From: Cacajao melanocephalus
Lineage: Eukaryota > Chordata > Mammalia > Primates > Pitheciidae
Assembly: GCA_963573385.1 (NCBI GenBank)
Contig: CAUYLG010021734.1
Location: forward strand, 124,001 to 188,000
Reading direction: 5' to 3'
DNA length: 64,000 nt
Below the pieces are notes generated by a model that did no database searches, was not told where the DNA came from, and worked only from the letters and a program-made list of their open reading frames with translations. Positions within the stretch are counted from its first letter, which is position 1. Every line of letters begins with the position of its first letter. The translations under genes and the position numbers were made by a program. This document shows, one piece after another, positions 1-18,513 of the stretch.

Positions 1-485
1 TATTATACATGTAAGTTGTTTATATAGAAGACTGACTTGGGCTGGGGAAGGGAAAGGGTAGGAGATGTCCACACAAACCACATCATATACCCAAACAGTT
101 ATGTTATTTGCGCTTCCCTTAGTCTTCTTACTCATGGGGAACTTCTCACAAAGACAACTGTGAACATCTCACACGTAAGATTTAGAAGCATGGGTCAGAG
201 GATAAGCCAGGTTAAGTTGTTTGGAAAGCAACTTGGCCATATGGGTCAAGAGCTTTAAACTGGTAACTTTCCACAGAAATCCTACTTCAAGGGATGTATT
301 GTAGGAAGATAACTTGAAATAAAGGATAAAGATTAAGGTACAACAGTGTTTGCTGCAGCTTTCTTTCCTTATAATCATGGAAAATTATGAAAAATTGGGA
401 CTGATGCAAATGCCCAACACTGGGGAAACTTTAAGAGAACATCATGGTTCCTTCATCCCATGTAACTTTATACCACCATTGAAAA
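1..485. other. unassigned intronic sequence
   Basis: No repeat family, gene or clear motif recognised. Confidence 0.6.
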
Positions 486-770
486 TAGGGTTACAGCCCT
501 TTGGGAGTTTAGGGGAGAGGACAGCTTGAGGCCAGGCATTCAAGACACCTGGGTAACATGGTAAGGCATCACTTCTACAAAAAAAAAAAAACTTATTTTA
601 GAAATTAGCTGACATGGTGGTACATACCTGGAATTCTAGTTAATCAGAAGGTTAAGGTGGGAGGAACAGATAAGCCCAGGAGCTCAGGGCTCCCATTATG
701 ATGGTACCACTGAACCCTGGCCTGGGAGACAGAGCAAGAACACAGCTCTTAAAAGAAAAAATTAAGTTAA
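486..770 (+). mobile_element. old, diverged Alu (J-like)
   Basis: Degraded but recognisable order: CCCTTTGGGAG, GAGGCCAGG, CTACAAAAAAAA, AAATTAGCTGACATGG and CCTGGGAGACAGAGCAAGA. Divergence is high, as expected of an early Alu. Confidence 0.75.
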
Positions 771-773
771 TAA

Positions 774-1056
<283 letters not shown>

Positions 1057-1062
1057 CTTTTA

Positions 1063-1420
<358 letters not shown>

Positions 1421-1549
1421 AACAACCAAAAAAACTAGAAGAAAATATACTTAACTATTCTCAGAATGCTGGAGTTTATAGGTGACTACTTTCCTGGATT
1501 TTTCCAAATTCTTTAGAGACCAATTTTTAACCCTGAATAGTTTTAGGCA

Positions 1550-1677
1550 ATTTTTTTCTTTAAGAGACAGGTCTCCCAATGTTGCCTAGGCTAGTCTTGA
1601 ACTCCTGGCTTCAAGCAATCCTCCCTCCACAGCCTCCTGAGGAGCTGAGGTAACAGGCATGAGCCACTTTGACCAGC
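1550..1677 (-). mobile_element. Alu monomer (FLAM-like)
   Basis: About 128 bp of antisense single-arm Alu, from AAGAGACAGGTCTCCCAATG to GAGCCACTTTGACCAGC. Only one arm is present and there is no second A-rich linker. Confidence 0.75.
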
Positions 1678-1719
1678 AGTTTTAGACAATTTTTATGTAC
1701 AGAACAAAATGAAACCAAG

Positions 1720-1850
1720 GTATGACAGAGTAACATACCAGGCTCAGAAGATTTGGACTGTGGCTCCAACTCTGCCCTTGGACAAATCCCTAAACATCTC
1801 AGAGCATTGGTTTTGCACCTGGACAAATGGAAGCTGGACTAGATAAATCC
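1720..1850 (+). mobile_element. MIR fragment
   Basis: MIR-like core words in order: TTTGGACTGTGGCTCCAACTC, GGACAAATCCCTAAACATCTC and CTGGACAAATGGAAG. This is an old SINE with heavy divergence. Confidence 0.6.
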
Positions 1851-3699
1851 AGGGGCCCTTCTAGACAAAGGGCACCTGGTCAGGGAGGCCAGGCCCCTTA
1901 CCTGTGACCCACAAAATCTCAGGGCACAGGGAAAAAGGGAGGATAGCAAAGCTGCCCAGGCCAAGGGACCCCCAAGAGAGCACGGCCAGGTGACCCAACA
2001 TCAGCTGATGAGGCCTTTGTCAGCTCTTTCAGTCCTGCTGCACCTTAGACTTCCAGATGCTCTATATACTGAGGAAAGGGACTCTTCAGGTAAGAGGGTG
2101 AGAATGACAAAAGAGAAAGGTATAGTATTGCAATTCCCTCCCACAGCTTCATGTCCCTTAGAGGTGAGGAAAAGGGAGAAGAAAGGATGGTCCCTCTGGG
2201 ATAGAAATCAAGCACTTTATTCACTAAGAAATAAGGAGAACAAAACACCCAAGTAGAACAGATTCTTTTTTTTTCCAAGCCAAAAAAAAAGAAAAATCAA
2301 AAGCCTAAAAATATTTTAAAAGTTGAAAATGATAAAATCATTTTTTCAGGTGACACCATGAACATTATGGTTAAGTAGTCTAACCAGAAAAATGAAAAGT
2401 GTTACACCATGCTGTCACCTGCCTAGGCAACCGAGTAACAGCCAAATCGAATCTCTTAGGCAAAATATGGGATGATAGGATTACAGAATTAATTTTCCTG
2501 TTAGGCATAATTGTTACTGACTTCATGTCATTACAACGTCAGCTCATCTGGTAGACGATTGCTATTACATTCTAATTACAAAAATACAAACCATTTGTAA
2601 CCATTCATTATTAAATAACAAGTGAGGCCATGATAGCTAATAGAAACTTAGAAAAATGAAAATTAAAGGCAAACTGGACAAGAAGTGCTTAATAAATTAA
2701 TCAGTCTTGATGAAATTTCTCAATTGCATTACCAGGTAACCAGCTCTCAGATTACCTGGTAACCATACTTCTAAGAGCCACGTTGTTTAACTTGATTAAA
2801 TGTCAGAATGACCTAAATCACTTTGGGTCACCAAGACCAAAGAGAAATACAAATATTTAAGACACAGATTTACCTTTTACCTTGGCCCTAAAAACAACAG
2901 CATATCCCCTTGGCTATCTAACAACAAGGTAAGCACAGAAACACGAATTTTAAAAATAGGCAAATCGGAGGGTATTTATGTAGTAAAAGGATTTATTCTG
3001 TTAAAAAAAAAAAAAAGGATTTTATTAAATTCTGCTGCAACAATGCTAAGCCTACCTAAATGAAATTTTTTAAACTAACAAGGAAAAAAAATAGGCAATA
3101 GTGTCTTCCAGGAACAACAAAAACTTAAATGATGGGTAATCAAAGGCACTTAACAAATGCAGCACGGGTATCTCATAGAAAGAAAAGAGATACAGTCCCA
3201 CCCTGACCACAGCACACAGCCCCTTTAGATATTCCACGTGCAATATGTGAGTGTCCAGTGAAGCCTAAATGAAGGTTATATAGCACCTCCTTCTGGCTCT
3301 ACAACTTCTGGACTCACCACTGTAGCTACTGAAAATCAAGTCCAAGTCCTAAGGGTAGAGCAACAATGGCTCAAGAATAAATGCAATTAACTAAATGTTT
3401 GCAGTGAAGATACCAACTTACATATTTTGATTGCCGATGGACTAACTACTTACATGGCAAAAAGTGTTCACACACTCTGAAAGCTGACGAAAGCCAGTGA
3501 TTCTACAAGTGAATATTAAAAGTCACAGATAAGATTTGTTTCAGATCCTACAGTTTTCCAATTTTCCAATTTCCTATAGTTTTCCAATTCTACAGTGCAA
3601 GTCAGCAGAAAAGGATGATCTTCACACGTTTTCATTTTACATGATTGCTAAAGAATGCACATAATGAGTAAAGAAATTAAAAGCTGTGAAAGTGTACAT
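1851..3699. other. AT-rich unassigned intronic sequence
   Basis: No repeat recognised over 1.8 kb. It contains the paired TACCTG/CAGGTA motif at 2728-2765 and short A-runs (3003-3016). Unusually free of transposons for this side of the window. Confidence 0.6.
2728..2765. promoter_or_regulatory. paired palindromic TACCTG/CAGGTA sites
   Basis: ATTACCAGGTAACCA (2728-2742) and ATTACCTGGTAACCA (2751-2765) differ by one base, and their cores are also inverted copies of each other. CAGGTA/TACCTG is the E2-box bound by ZEB-type factors, and two sites in close spacing is their preferred layout. Function is inferred only. Confidence 0.4.
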
Positions 3700-3985
3700 G
3701 AACTGCTTGTGGTGGCTCACACCTGTAATCCAAGCACTTTGGGAGGCCAAGGCAAGAGGATCACTTGAGGCCAGCCTGGGCAACACATCAAAATGCCCAT
3801 CTCTACAAAAAAAAAAAAAAAAAAAAAATGGCTGGGCATGGCGGCTTATGCCTGTAGTTCCAGCTAACCAGGAGGCTAAAAAAGGAGGCTCCCTTGAGCC
3901 CAGGTGTTTGAGATCCAGTGAGCTATGAGTACACCACTGTGCTCCAGCCTGGATGACACAGTGAGAGCTTGTCTCTAAAAACATT
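3700..3985 (+). mobile_element. Alu (J-like)
   Basis: Sense Alu with a long A-linker (3809-3828) between the arms and a right arm ending GTGAGAGCTTGTCTC. The tail is an ATCAATCA-type microsatellite. Confidence 0.9.
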
Positions 3986-5784
3986 AATCAATCAATTAAA
4001 AGAAAACTTGTGCAAGCAGAAATAAACATGAAGCATGGTTTTTGTCACATGAGTAACATTTCCCTGATAGCAATAAGCAAATCAGAATTAAAAATTAAGG
4101 GAGGCATTTTTAGTTTTGGAATTATTCAAAAGGAAAACATTTATCTCTTCCAAATATATTTCAGAAATCTTTGGCCTACCTAATCCACACACCTCCCCCA
4201 ACACATACATCAAATATAAGTAAACCAGCTGGCTACTTAAACTGTTACAGGTAATATTTTTAAGAGTCACTAAGTATTTTTACAGTCATTTCCCAACAAG
4301 CTAGTAATACTCAGTCCATTATAATACAGACAACCCAAATTTGGTCATCATATCATCTCTCTCTAGCTCTTGAGAAATACAGCAGAACTTTATAGACTCT
4401 CCCCCAAAAGTCCCAACCAGAGAGGGTCAACCCATCATTAAACTCACTGTCCATGGGCTTTTTCTGTCTTGTTTGTTTGGGTTGGCTTTTTAAAAAAATC
4501 TCCAAATCTCCTTCTAATCTACGAATCTCTTCAAGACCACCAAACACAGTTCTCATGCTCACATACCTCTACTTATAAGATTTTTTCATCAGAGGGGATC
4601 TAAGATGCAAAATAACCTATATTCAATTAATCGACTTGGCACCAAAAATAACTTGCCCTAATTTATTACAAATTGAGTAGTATAAGGGTATAAATGAATG
4701 GGAACTGACAGGACTACAGTTTGAAGAGTAAATTGCTGGAGTTGCCAGCTTGAATTTATGTTACACTGCACTTACATTATCTCCTGAACATCTGGCACTG
4801 GAGAGTTAAATAACTGATAGCTTGAAAAAATTAATCGTATCAATCCACACACCTGGTGAATTACAAGTTCATCCATCAAGAGAGCAAAGGTTCAAGGGAA
4901 CAACACAGCTCCAAACCCGTGTTTCAGAGTTTCTTCGCCAACCATAATTAGTGAAATTACTGACACCATTCAAGTGCCAAGAGGTTCTAAGAAATAACAA
5001 CACACGCCCATTTAGCCCTTTGAATCCTTTACCACATGCACCTGGGGGCCTCAACGCTCAAAAAGCAAAACACAACAACTAAAATAGCAAGTTCTTTTAA
5101 AACCCAAGGGTATATTTAATCAGCAGACCTCGTGACTTGAACAATGACCAGGAAAAGGAGACCAAAAGAGAACACGTTCATGTTGTCTGGAAACTCCTTT
5201 CTGTAAACTAAGAAAACATCTAGTTTTGCCTCCCCTAGTGTAGATGACTTTAGAAGCGCTCAGGATTGTGGGAGAAACACGCATGAAGCAGGGGCTGGCG
5301 GGATGATTTATCTGAGAGGCACCTTGACCGAGTAAAAGGCGTGCTAAGTTACGCAAAAAGGACATCTATCCAAGAGGCATGTACTCACACCTTTTGTTTG
5401 GTTTTCCTGCAAGTCTGCAAGAATGCCACCTGAGATCAACCTGGAGAGAGTTCCAGAGACCCTGAGGAGACAGCACTAAGTTTTAATATGCAATGCAAGC
5501 ACAGACTTTACAAAATGATACCAAGATGGACAATGAGATGTGGCACTCCCCTACCTGGCCCCATCTAGATTTTTCCCCACCTACCCCCAAGGATCATCAT
5601 GTTTTCAGTTACTTGGTTTTCCTTCTAGCGTCAATCTGCACAAATACAAGCAGATCCAAACATGCAGTCTTATTTCCCCTCCTTAACTTTACAAAAGAGA
5701 AGCCTGCCTTGCCTTTTCCACCTAACATACTGGAGATGTATTCACAAGGGGCACAGGGCATACTTGTGGTTTCTCTCCGCTGCA
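3986..5784. other. unassigned intronic sequence
   Basis: No gene or repeat recognised. Open frames of 60-106 codons are unrelated to any protein I know. Confidence 0.6.
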
Positions 5785-6065
5785 GAGCGTTCCATTTTGT
5801 GCATATATCTTAGTGTATTAACCAATCTCCCATTGAAGAACACATGGGTTATTTCTAATATATTACTATCAAAAACAATGCTGCAATTTGTATGTGGGCA
5901 GGTGTACTGGTAAGATAAATTCCTAGAAGTGGGATTTCTGGGTCAAAGGTAACATGCATTTATAACACCTATTTGCCTTCCATAAAGGTTGTTCGGTTTT
6001 ACGCTTTTAACAGCAACGTATGACAGTTCTTGTCTCCCCAGAGTCTTGACAATAGAGACCGTTGA
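5785..6065 (+). mobile_element. L1M 3'-region relic
   Basis: Ordered words of old L1 3' sequence are present: AACACATGGGTTATTTCTAA, AACAATGCTGCAATTTG, GATAAATTCCTAGAAGTGGG, TTTCTGGGTCAAAGG and CAGCAACGTATGACAG. Confidence 0.75.
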
Positions 6066-6864
6066 CAAATGTGCAGATTCCAGGGCAGCTTTAAGCCTCA
6101 GAACAGGAAAGAGAAAACAGAAGTTTCTCCAAAGATGAATTTGAAAAGCTGCCAGGAGTTTCTGCCATCTTTCACAAAGAATCTGCAATTCCTCAAATTT
6201 TTTTTTAACTCCTTTATCCTCAGGACACCATAACAAAACCACAGAGGTGTCCCGTTCCTGCCTTATCAGAGCCCCATGCAGGCCAGTTCTCATGTCCTCT
6301 CTTATTTCAAGTGAGAGGCAAGAAAGACAGGACAAGGAACCCAGGAGACATGCTTCTGCCACTTAGGAGCTCCAGACTGGGCCACCAGCTTTCTGTCTCT
6401 GCACCACCCAGCTTCGTCACCTGTAACAGGTAGTCAGCAATGACACACAACCACGTGGGGCTACTAGTGGCGAAGCGCTTGGTGCAGCTAGTGACACGAG
6501 GCACATACTCCAGGAAAGAGGAACTGGTGTCATTTTATAATAAAGGCATGGCCATCATTTTGTAACACCAAGAGTATAACAAAGTATAATTTAACTCCTG
6601 TAATTTAGCAGAAAGCTCAATCAAGTAAATGAATACATAGCTAATGTTGCTTTACTTGAGCATTTGACTTCCTTCTCCCTCTATTAGTTAGTATTACTAG
6701 AATAAGAAGTGACCATTAAAACAAACACAACCATCCCTTAAAATGTGAAGTTCATGTTCAATTTTGCTAGGCTCAAAAAGTCATGAGACAGTTACTCCCA
6801 TCCCGGCTCCTCTCAGAGACAGCGGGACGGGAGGAAAGGAGTCCAGCACCAACCCTCTTCTTGA
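6066..6864. other. unassigned intronic sequence
   Basis: A 139-codon minus-strand frame (5943-6362) overlaps the L1M relic and has no recognisable protein features, so it is not called. Confidence 0.55.
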
Positions 6865-7000
6865 GGGACTCTGGGCATGTTTCCTGACCTTTTCAGGGCT
6901 TAGGTTCCTCACCCATCAAATGAGGAGAATGGTGGCTTCTTCTCATAGGGTTTGATAAGGACCAAACAAGGAAAGCATAGACAAAGTTCATCGTAAATGC
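6865..7000 (+). mobile_element. MIR fragment
   Basis: GACTCTGGGCATGTTTCCTG, CTTAGGTTCCTCACCCATCA and AAATGAGGAGAATGGTGG follow MIR core order. Confidence 0.65.
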
Positions 7001-7089
7001 CAAAAAAAGTAGAGCAGTTTGCATTACAGTCATCTTTAAGGGGCCATCTGTCCTTCCTCTTACCCAAAGCGAATCCCTCCATCTGTGCT

Positions 7090-8285
7090 TTGGCCCGTCC
7101 TCAGGCCTCTGGGTCCTCACTGGAGCTCTCCCCTTCTGTCTCATGGATCCACCCTTCCCTCTTAGCAGAGTCCCTTCCATGGACTTTCAGGCCCGTTCCA
7201 GTCTCTGTTCAGGAAAACGAGATCCACGCTCCACCCCTTCCCCTCCCTGGCTGCCATCCCACTTCTCCAGGGCACAGCCACGCTTCTCCGTTTCTGCAGT
7301 TCCTTACCTCCCTACAGTCCTCCTCCCTCTCCAGAGCTGCTCCCAGCCATCATTTCACTCACCAGCTCTCAGGTGAGGTCCTCAAAGGCCTCCCTCTTGC
7401 AAAACCCAGTGGAGGTCTTGAGTTCTTACTCTACTTGGCTTCTTCACAGCTTTTGGCATGTTGTTCTCCTAAAAACCCTCCTCTCTCCCTGGAAGCCTGG
7501 CCATCACACTCCCATGCTTTCCTCACTGTGCTGGAACCACCTGGGTCCCCTTTACAGCTCATAATCCTCTACATGGCCCTGGAATATTGACATTCCTTTG
7601 AGCTCCATTTCCGGAATGATCTTCTCATGGTGTTTCTACTTTCCAGGACCACCCAAACTAAGTCACCTGCCCGGAATACCTTCTCAGCGCCAGCCCACAT
7701 TCCCAAATGCCTGCGTGACTCAGAAGTGTCTCAAACCCAGTATCTGCAAAATCAAACACATGCTCACAGTCCCCACCTAATCTGGCTCCAGCATCCCCTA
7801 GCTCAGGGATGGGCATTGCCATAGTTGTCATCGAAGCCATACTATGACATCCCGCTCCCAGGCCCATCCCCAACACAGGCCTGGCCAATTTTGCCTCCTA
7901 CTCTCTCTGCAGTTAACTTCTTATCTCCACCACTAGTCCAAGTTCACTTTGCCCTTTGCATTGCCTACTCCAATTGCTTCCATATTGGCTTCCTCCCTAA
8001 TCTATTCTTCAAACTGTGGCCAGGGTGAAGTTTTTAATGCAAATATGACACACACCCCACCTCTGCTTAATGTTCTACACTAATCTCCCACTGATCCTTT
8101 GGTGAAGACAAAACCCTCAATATGGCTTCTGGGGCCCCACGTGGGCCGACTTTCACCAACCAGGTTCCCCACCTTTCCACCCCAGGCCCTTTCCACATTA
8201 TTTCTTTTCCTTCTTGGTCTCATAGCATCATGTCTGGCCTTTGTGGGATTCAGCACACATACATGTTCTATTTATCTGTGGCTGG
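7090..8285 (+). mobile_element. L2 LINE relic
   Basis: The second half is a clear L2 match: TTCCATATTGGCTTCCTCCC, AACTGTGGCCAGGGTGAAGT, CTCTGCTTAATGTTC and CTTTGGTGAAGACAAAACC. The C/T-rich first half is weaker. Open frames here, up to 197 codons, come from the low stop content of this repeat and are not genes. Confidence 0.72.
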
Positions 8286-11707
<3,422 letters not shown>

Positions 11708-12113
11708 TAAGGGAAAAACTGGAAGAGAAGAGTCAATAAAGCCACAAGAGTGGCAGAGTGAATTACTCACGCACAGAGGTGTGTAAATTACAGCAAAACA
11801 AATAAAAAAATGCTAAGGTATTTTAAAACATCAAGATTACTAACCCAAAACTTTCAGCCTTAATGACTTTATTTTCTGAAGCAAATAATGGATCACAATA
11901 TTTTAAGTAGAAAATGACACTATCTATGCATGCCATTAAATTTATTCCCTCGGCATGAGCAGTCTTCAACACCCAGAGTTCTTCACAGAATGGTGAAATC
12001 TTGCCCCTCATAAACGTACACTGGAGAGGAGACTAAGACCTACACTGGGCACATTTACAGGAATCCTGTTCCAATCGCATTTCCCATCCTACGGTTAATA
12101 TTTTCTTTTAGCA

Positions 12114-12413
<300 letters not shown>

Positions 12414-12419
12414 TTAGCA

Positions 12420-13469
12420 AAGGTACCATTTTTATCAGGCTATTTTCTACTTTGATAATAATCTCATGAAGGCAGTACAGGTTCAAAATGCAAATTTTTA
12501 GGAGACAACCTGATCAGCCACCAAGAATGGTTATTGATTTGGTATCAAAAGACGTAACATTTGATCAATTTGCAATTTTGTTTGGGATAAATATCCACAG
12601 TGACACTTTGACTCTGGAAAAACATCAAAGTGCCGCTTTGGGGGAAACCATGAAAACACAGCATCCAGGCCTAAAAGTTGCTAGGAAGGCTGTGACACAT
12701 GGGACAGCAGTAGGTTCTCTCTCAGACGAGACCGTCAACAGGGCATGCAGAGAAAGAGGCACGTAGGCTGTGACTTCACAAAACTGAGGACAGTCAGCAC
12801 TAGCCACCACCATTTCCTGGATGTTTCTGCATAGTTCCTGAGTCAAGCATTAACCAAGGTCAATTCTGTCTAAAAATGCACAAAAAGCTCACCTCCCGCA
12901 CAGCACAGCCATGGCATAAAAACAGCGAATACACAGTTCCTACACTTACAGTGATGACCCATGTTTTTAAAGCAATGCAAACTCTGAAGTTGCAAAGCAA
13001 GGCAAGATGTCACCGAGATGTCCTGAGTTTTGTTTTGACTTCCTGTTGTTTGTGGTTCCGTATGTAAGAGTATACATACTAGAGTCTGGAGGGTGTGATA
13101 GTACAAGTGTAGCCACTCAGGGTGAGAGAACATCTGCAAAGGCATTTGACAAACATTCTGTCATCCTGAATGTAAACTGGATTTAATTATACCTACCTAT
13201 CATGGCTGTGGGAAGAATCCAGTGAGTACACTGGGGAAATTACCTCCAAACGTAAAATGGGATAGTCAAGAGAATGCTGGGCATTACTGAGTATTCAAAT
13301 ACACAGTTGAATTTCCAGTTATTTTGGTCTTTTATAAACTTAATAGAGAAATTCACCTGAAAATGAGATCTGAGATTCAGCCACAAAAATCCTAAATACG
13401 GGGGGAATCTGAGCCTCAGACACAACTGCCTAATAATACACAAGTCAGGACTAAAATTCTGTGGGATAA
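12420..13469. other. unassigned intronic sequence
   Basis: No repeat or exon recognised. A 92-codon plus-strand frame at 12488-12766 has no family features. Confidence 0.6.
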
Positions 13470-13627
13470 TTTTATTTTGTTTTGGGGCAGGGTCTCACTC
13501 TGTTGCCCAGGCTGGGGTACACTGGTGTGCTCACAGCTCATTGCAGCCTCAAACTCCTGGGCTCAAGTGATCTTCCTATCTCGGTCTCTCAAAGCACTTG
13601 GATTCCAGGCATGACCGACCCTGCCCA
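13470..13627 (-). mobile_element. Alu left-monomer-like fragment (FLAM)
   Basis: Single antisense arm from GGGGCAGGGTCTCACTCTG to GACCGACCCTGCCC. Confidence 0.75.
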
Positions 13628-13679
13628 GGTCCTACTGCTCACTTTAAAGCCCACTCATTTAGAAGAAAGATCTTCAAGC

Positions 13680-13791
13680 TAGTGTAGGTGGTGTGTGCCT
13701 GACATCTACAGTCCCAGCTAATTGGAAGGCTGAGGTGGAAGCCCAAGTGTTTGAGTTCAGCTTGGGCAAACTAGTGAGACCCTATCTACCG
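13680..13791 (+). mobile_element. Alu right-monomer-like fragment (FRAM)
   Basis: Sense single-arm fragment with GTGTGTGCCTGACATCTACAG, AGTCCCAGCTAATTGGAAGG and AGTGAGACCCTATCTAC. It sits about 50 bp from an opposite-strand monomer. Confidence 0.65.
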
Positions 13792-13887
13792 GCCTTACGA
13801 CGTGACCAAACTGTAGAATAAACCATGTTTTACCCAAGTAAAGGGTAAGCTGTTGCCTATCATAAGCTCTCTGAATAAATTTAGATA

Positions 13888-15362
<1,475 letters not shown>

Positions 15363-15613
15363 AATTAAAACTTTTGGGATCACTCACCAATATGGTTTCC
15401 TGTACAGTACTGCCCTGAGGGGGAATTACAAGTAGCTACGCATCCATTTCATTGATACATCGTTTTTATTAAAAAGAAAAAAAAAATCCAACCAAGAGAG
15501 GAAGTGTAGCCAGCTGCCTAAAGAATGGTAATTATGGGAGATGATATTTTGATTACATTAATCCATATCCTGTTAGTTCACTTTGCTTCTGTCACTGCTG
15601 CTGGTGAAGTTAC
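15363..15613 (+). repeat. left arm of about 250-bp inverted repeat
   Basis: This arm matches the reverse complement of 16376-16625 with about 17 substitutions and one indel in an A-run (about 93% by hand count). Shared blocks include ACCAATATGGTTTCCTGTAC and TCCAACCAAGAGAGGAAGTG. It is not part of any repeat family I know. Confidence 0.95.
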
Positions 15614-15659
15614 ATGCTGGAGGGAGGTGAATTGTTTTTCTCTTCGAAAATACTCCCAC

Positions 15660-16009
<350 letters not shown>

Positions 16010-16070
16010 TTACAAAGCTTTTTAAAGGAAGGAGTACCTTTTTTAAAGTGGCCTCTGATTTCACAAAGTT

Positions 16071-16120
16071 ACGATATCATCCTGTAAATAGCATCACGAT
16101 ATCACCCTGTAAATAGAGAG
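16071..16120 (+). repeat. 25-bp tandem duplication
   Basis: Two units begin ACGATATCA and continue CCTGTAAATAG, with small differences at the ends. They lie in the spacer of the large inverted repeat. Confidence 0.88.
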
Positions 16121-16375
16121 CATCTAATGCTGACTGCCTCCCACCCCCTATAAAACTGAAAGAGAAGAAAGCATTACCCATGTCTCACCAATAACTGTTT
16201 ATCTAGTGAGTTATAAAAGAAGCCACTGTGTTTTTATTATCCAAGCTTTTAGGACAGTTCAAGTTCAATACACACAATGTTTCATTCATGCTGTTAAATT
16301 GATAATATTAACCTTTCTTGCTGAGATGCATTAAAAATTCTGGCTTTTCAGAGCAAATGTAATTAGTTCACATTA

Positions 16376-16625
16376 GTAACTTCACCAGCAGCAGCAACAG
16401 AAGCAAAGTGAACTAACAGGATATGAATTAATGTAATCGAAATATCATCTTCCATCATCGCCACTCTTTAGGCAGCTGGCGACACTTCCTCTCTTGGTTG
16501 GATTTTTTTTTCTTTTTAATAAAAACAATATATCAATGAAATGGATACGTAACTACTTGTAATCCCCCCTCAGGGCAGCACTGTACAGGAAACCATATTG
16601 GTGAGGGATCCCAAAAGTTTTAATT
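16376..16625 (-). repeat. right arm of about 250-bp inverted repeat
   Basis: Its complement reads AATTAAAACTTTTGGGATC through GCTGGTGAAGTTAC, like the left arm. The spacer of 762 bp carries an Alu with its own target duplication. Confidence 0.95.
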
Positions 16626-17245
16626 TGATGTGTCTGCTTAATACAATTTTGACAACAGAGCAATAGCACAAGCTCTTTCAGGGCACAGAGCTCTGGAAGG
16701 AGGCAGGAGAAGCCTTGGAGAGAAGGAAGGAAAAGCCAGAAGCAGTACATGGCTTCTGGAGCACCACTGTAAGTAAGCATCCCATGAAGATAAAAAGTAT
16801 CTCCCTCTCTAAATACCATATCACTAAGAGAAATAAACTAAAGTGGTGTGTTTGCCCTTTGAAGCAGCTCCAATGCGCTCACACATCAAAATGTATTTCT
16901 GCAACCCTGTACTGCCCAGCCATAGTGGGGTTTTACTATTTTGCGACCCTCTTTTCTTCTGATCAGAATATCCCCATTTTTTTTGTAAGGGACCACCTTG
17001 CCCTCCTCCTTCCTGAGGCTGGGAACCACATGACCTTGGCTGGTGCATCAGAGCACCTTTCTCTGGAATGCGCTGGTAGAAGGCGGTGGCCTAGCCCTAT
17101 CACAGCTAGAGACCTCTTGAAACAGGTCTGTGCCACTGGAACAGATTGCTCGCTCTTGGGTATTGAACCTGAAGGTGGGGATGCAGGGCTGAAGTTGTAA
17201 CAACCCTTTTGCTACCACATGGATCCTAAGAAAGAAGCCAATAGA
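16626..17245. other. unassigned intronic sequence
   Basis: A 161-codon plus-strand frame (16715-17200) is open here, but it has no known domain, poor codon character and no splice context. I treat it as chance. Confidence 0.55.
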
Positions 17246-18308
<1,063 letters not shown>

Positions 18309-18464
18309 CGATACAGTCCTTCTTTAGGGCCAATTTTTACATACAGGCTGCATAGAAACTTGAACGTACAATTAGTCTTGGCATAGAAGAGAAATATCCA
18401 ACTGACAACAACTAAACACTTAAAAAAAAAAAAAAAGCAAAACTCACACTTAGAAGAAAAGTTA

Positions 18465-18513
18465 TTTAATGTCTTTGGGGGAGCTATTTGATAGCTCCCC
18501 CAAAGACATTAAA
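18465..18513. repeat. perfect 22-bp hairpin, 5-nt loop
   Basis: The left arm 18465-18486 (TTTAATGTCTTTGGGGGAGC plus TA) and the right arm 18492-18513 are exact reverse complements. They are separated by TTTGA. The pairing breaks at the next base on each side. Confidence 0.97.

Noticed and set aside
6997..7590. 197-codon plus-strand open frame rich in Pro, Ser and Leu
   Set aside because: The pyrimidine-rich L2-like stretch lacks stops in several frames at once. No signal peptide, domain or conserved motif is seen.
16715..17200. 161-codon plus-strand open frame
   Set aside because: No recognisable domain, no flanking splice sites in register, and composition like surrounding intron.
18465..18513. 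microRNA precursor
   Set aside because: The stem is perfect but the whole hairpin is only 49 nt with a 5-nt loop, shorter than normal precursors and lacking the usual mismatches and basal stem.
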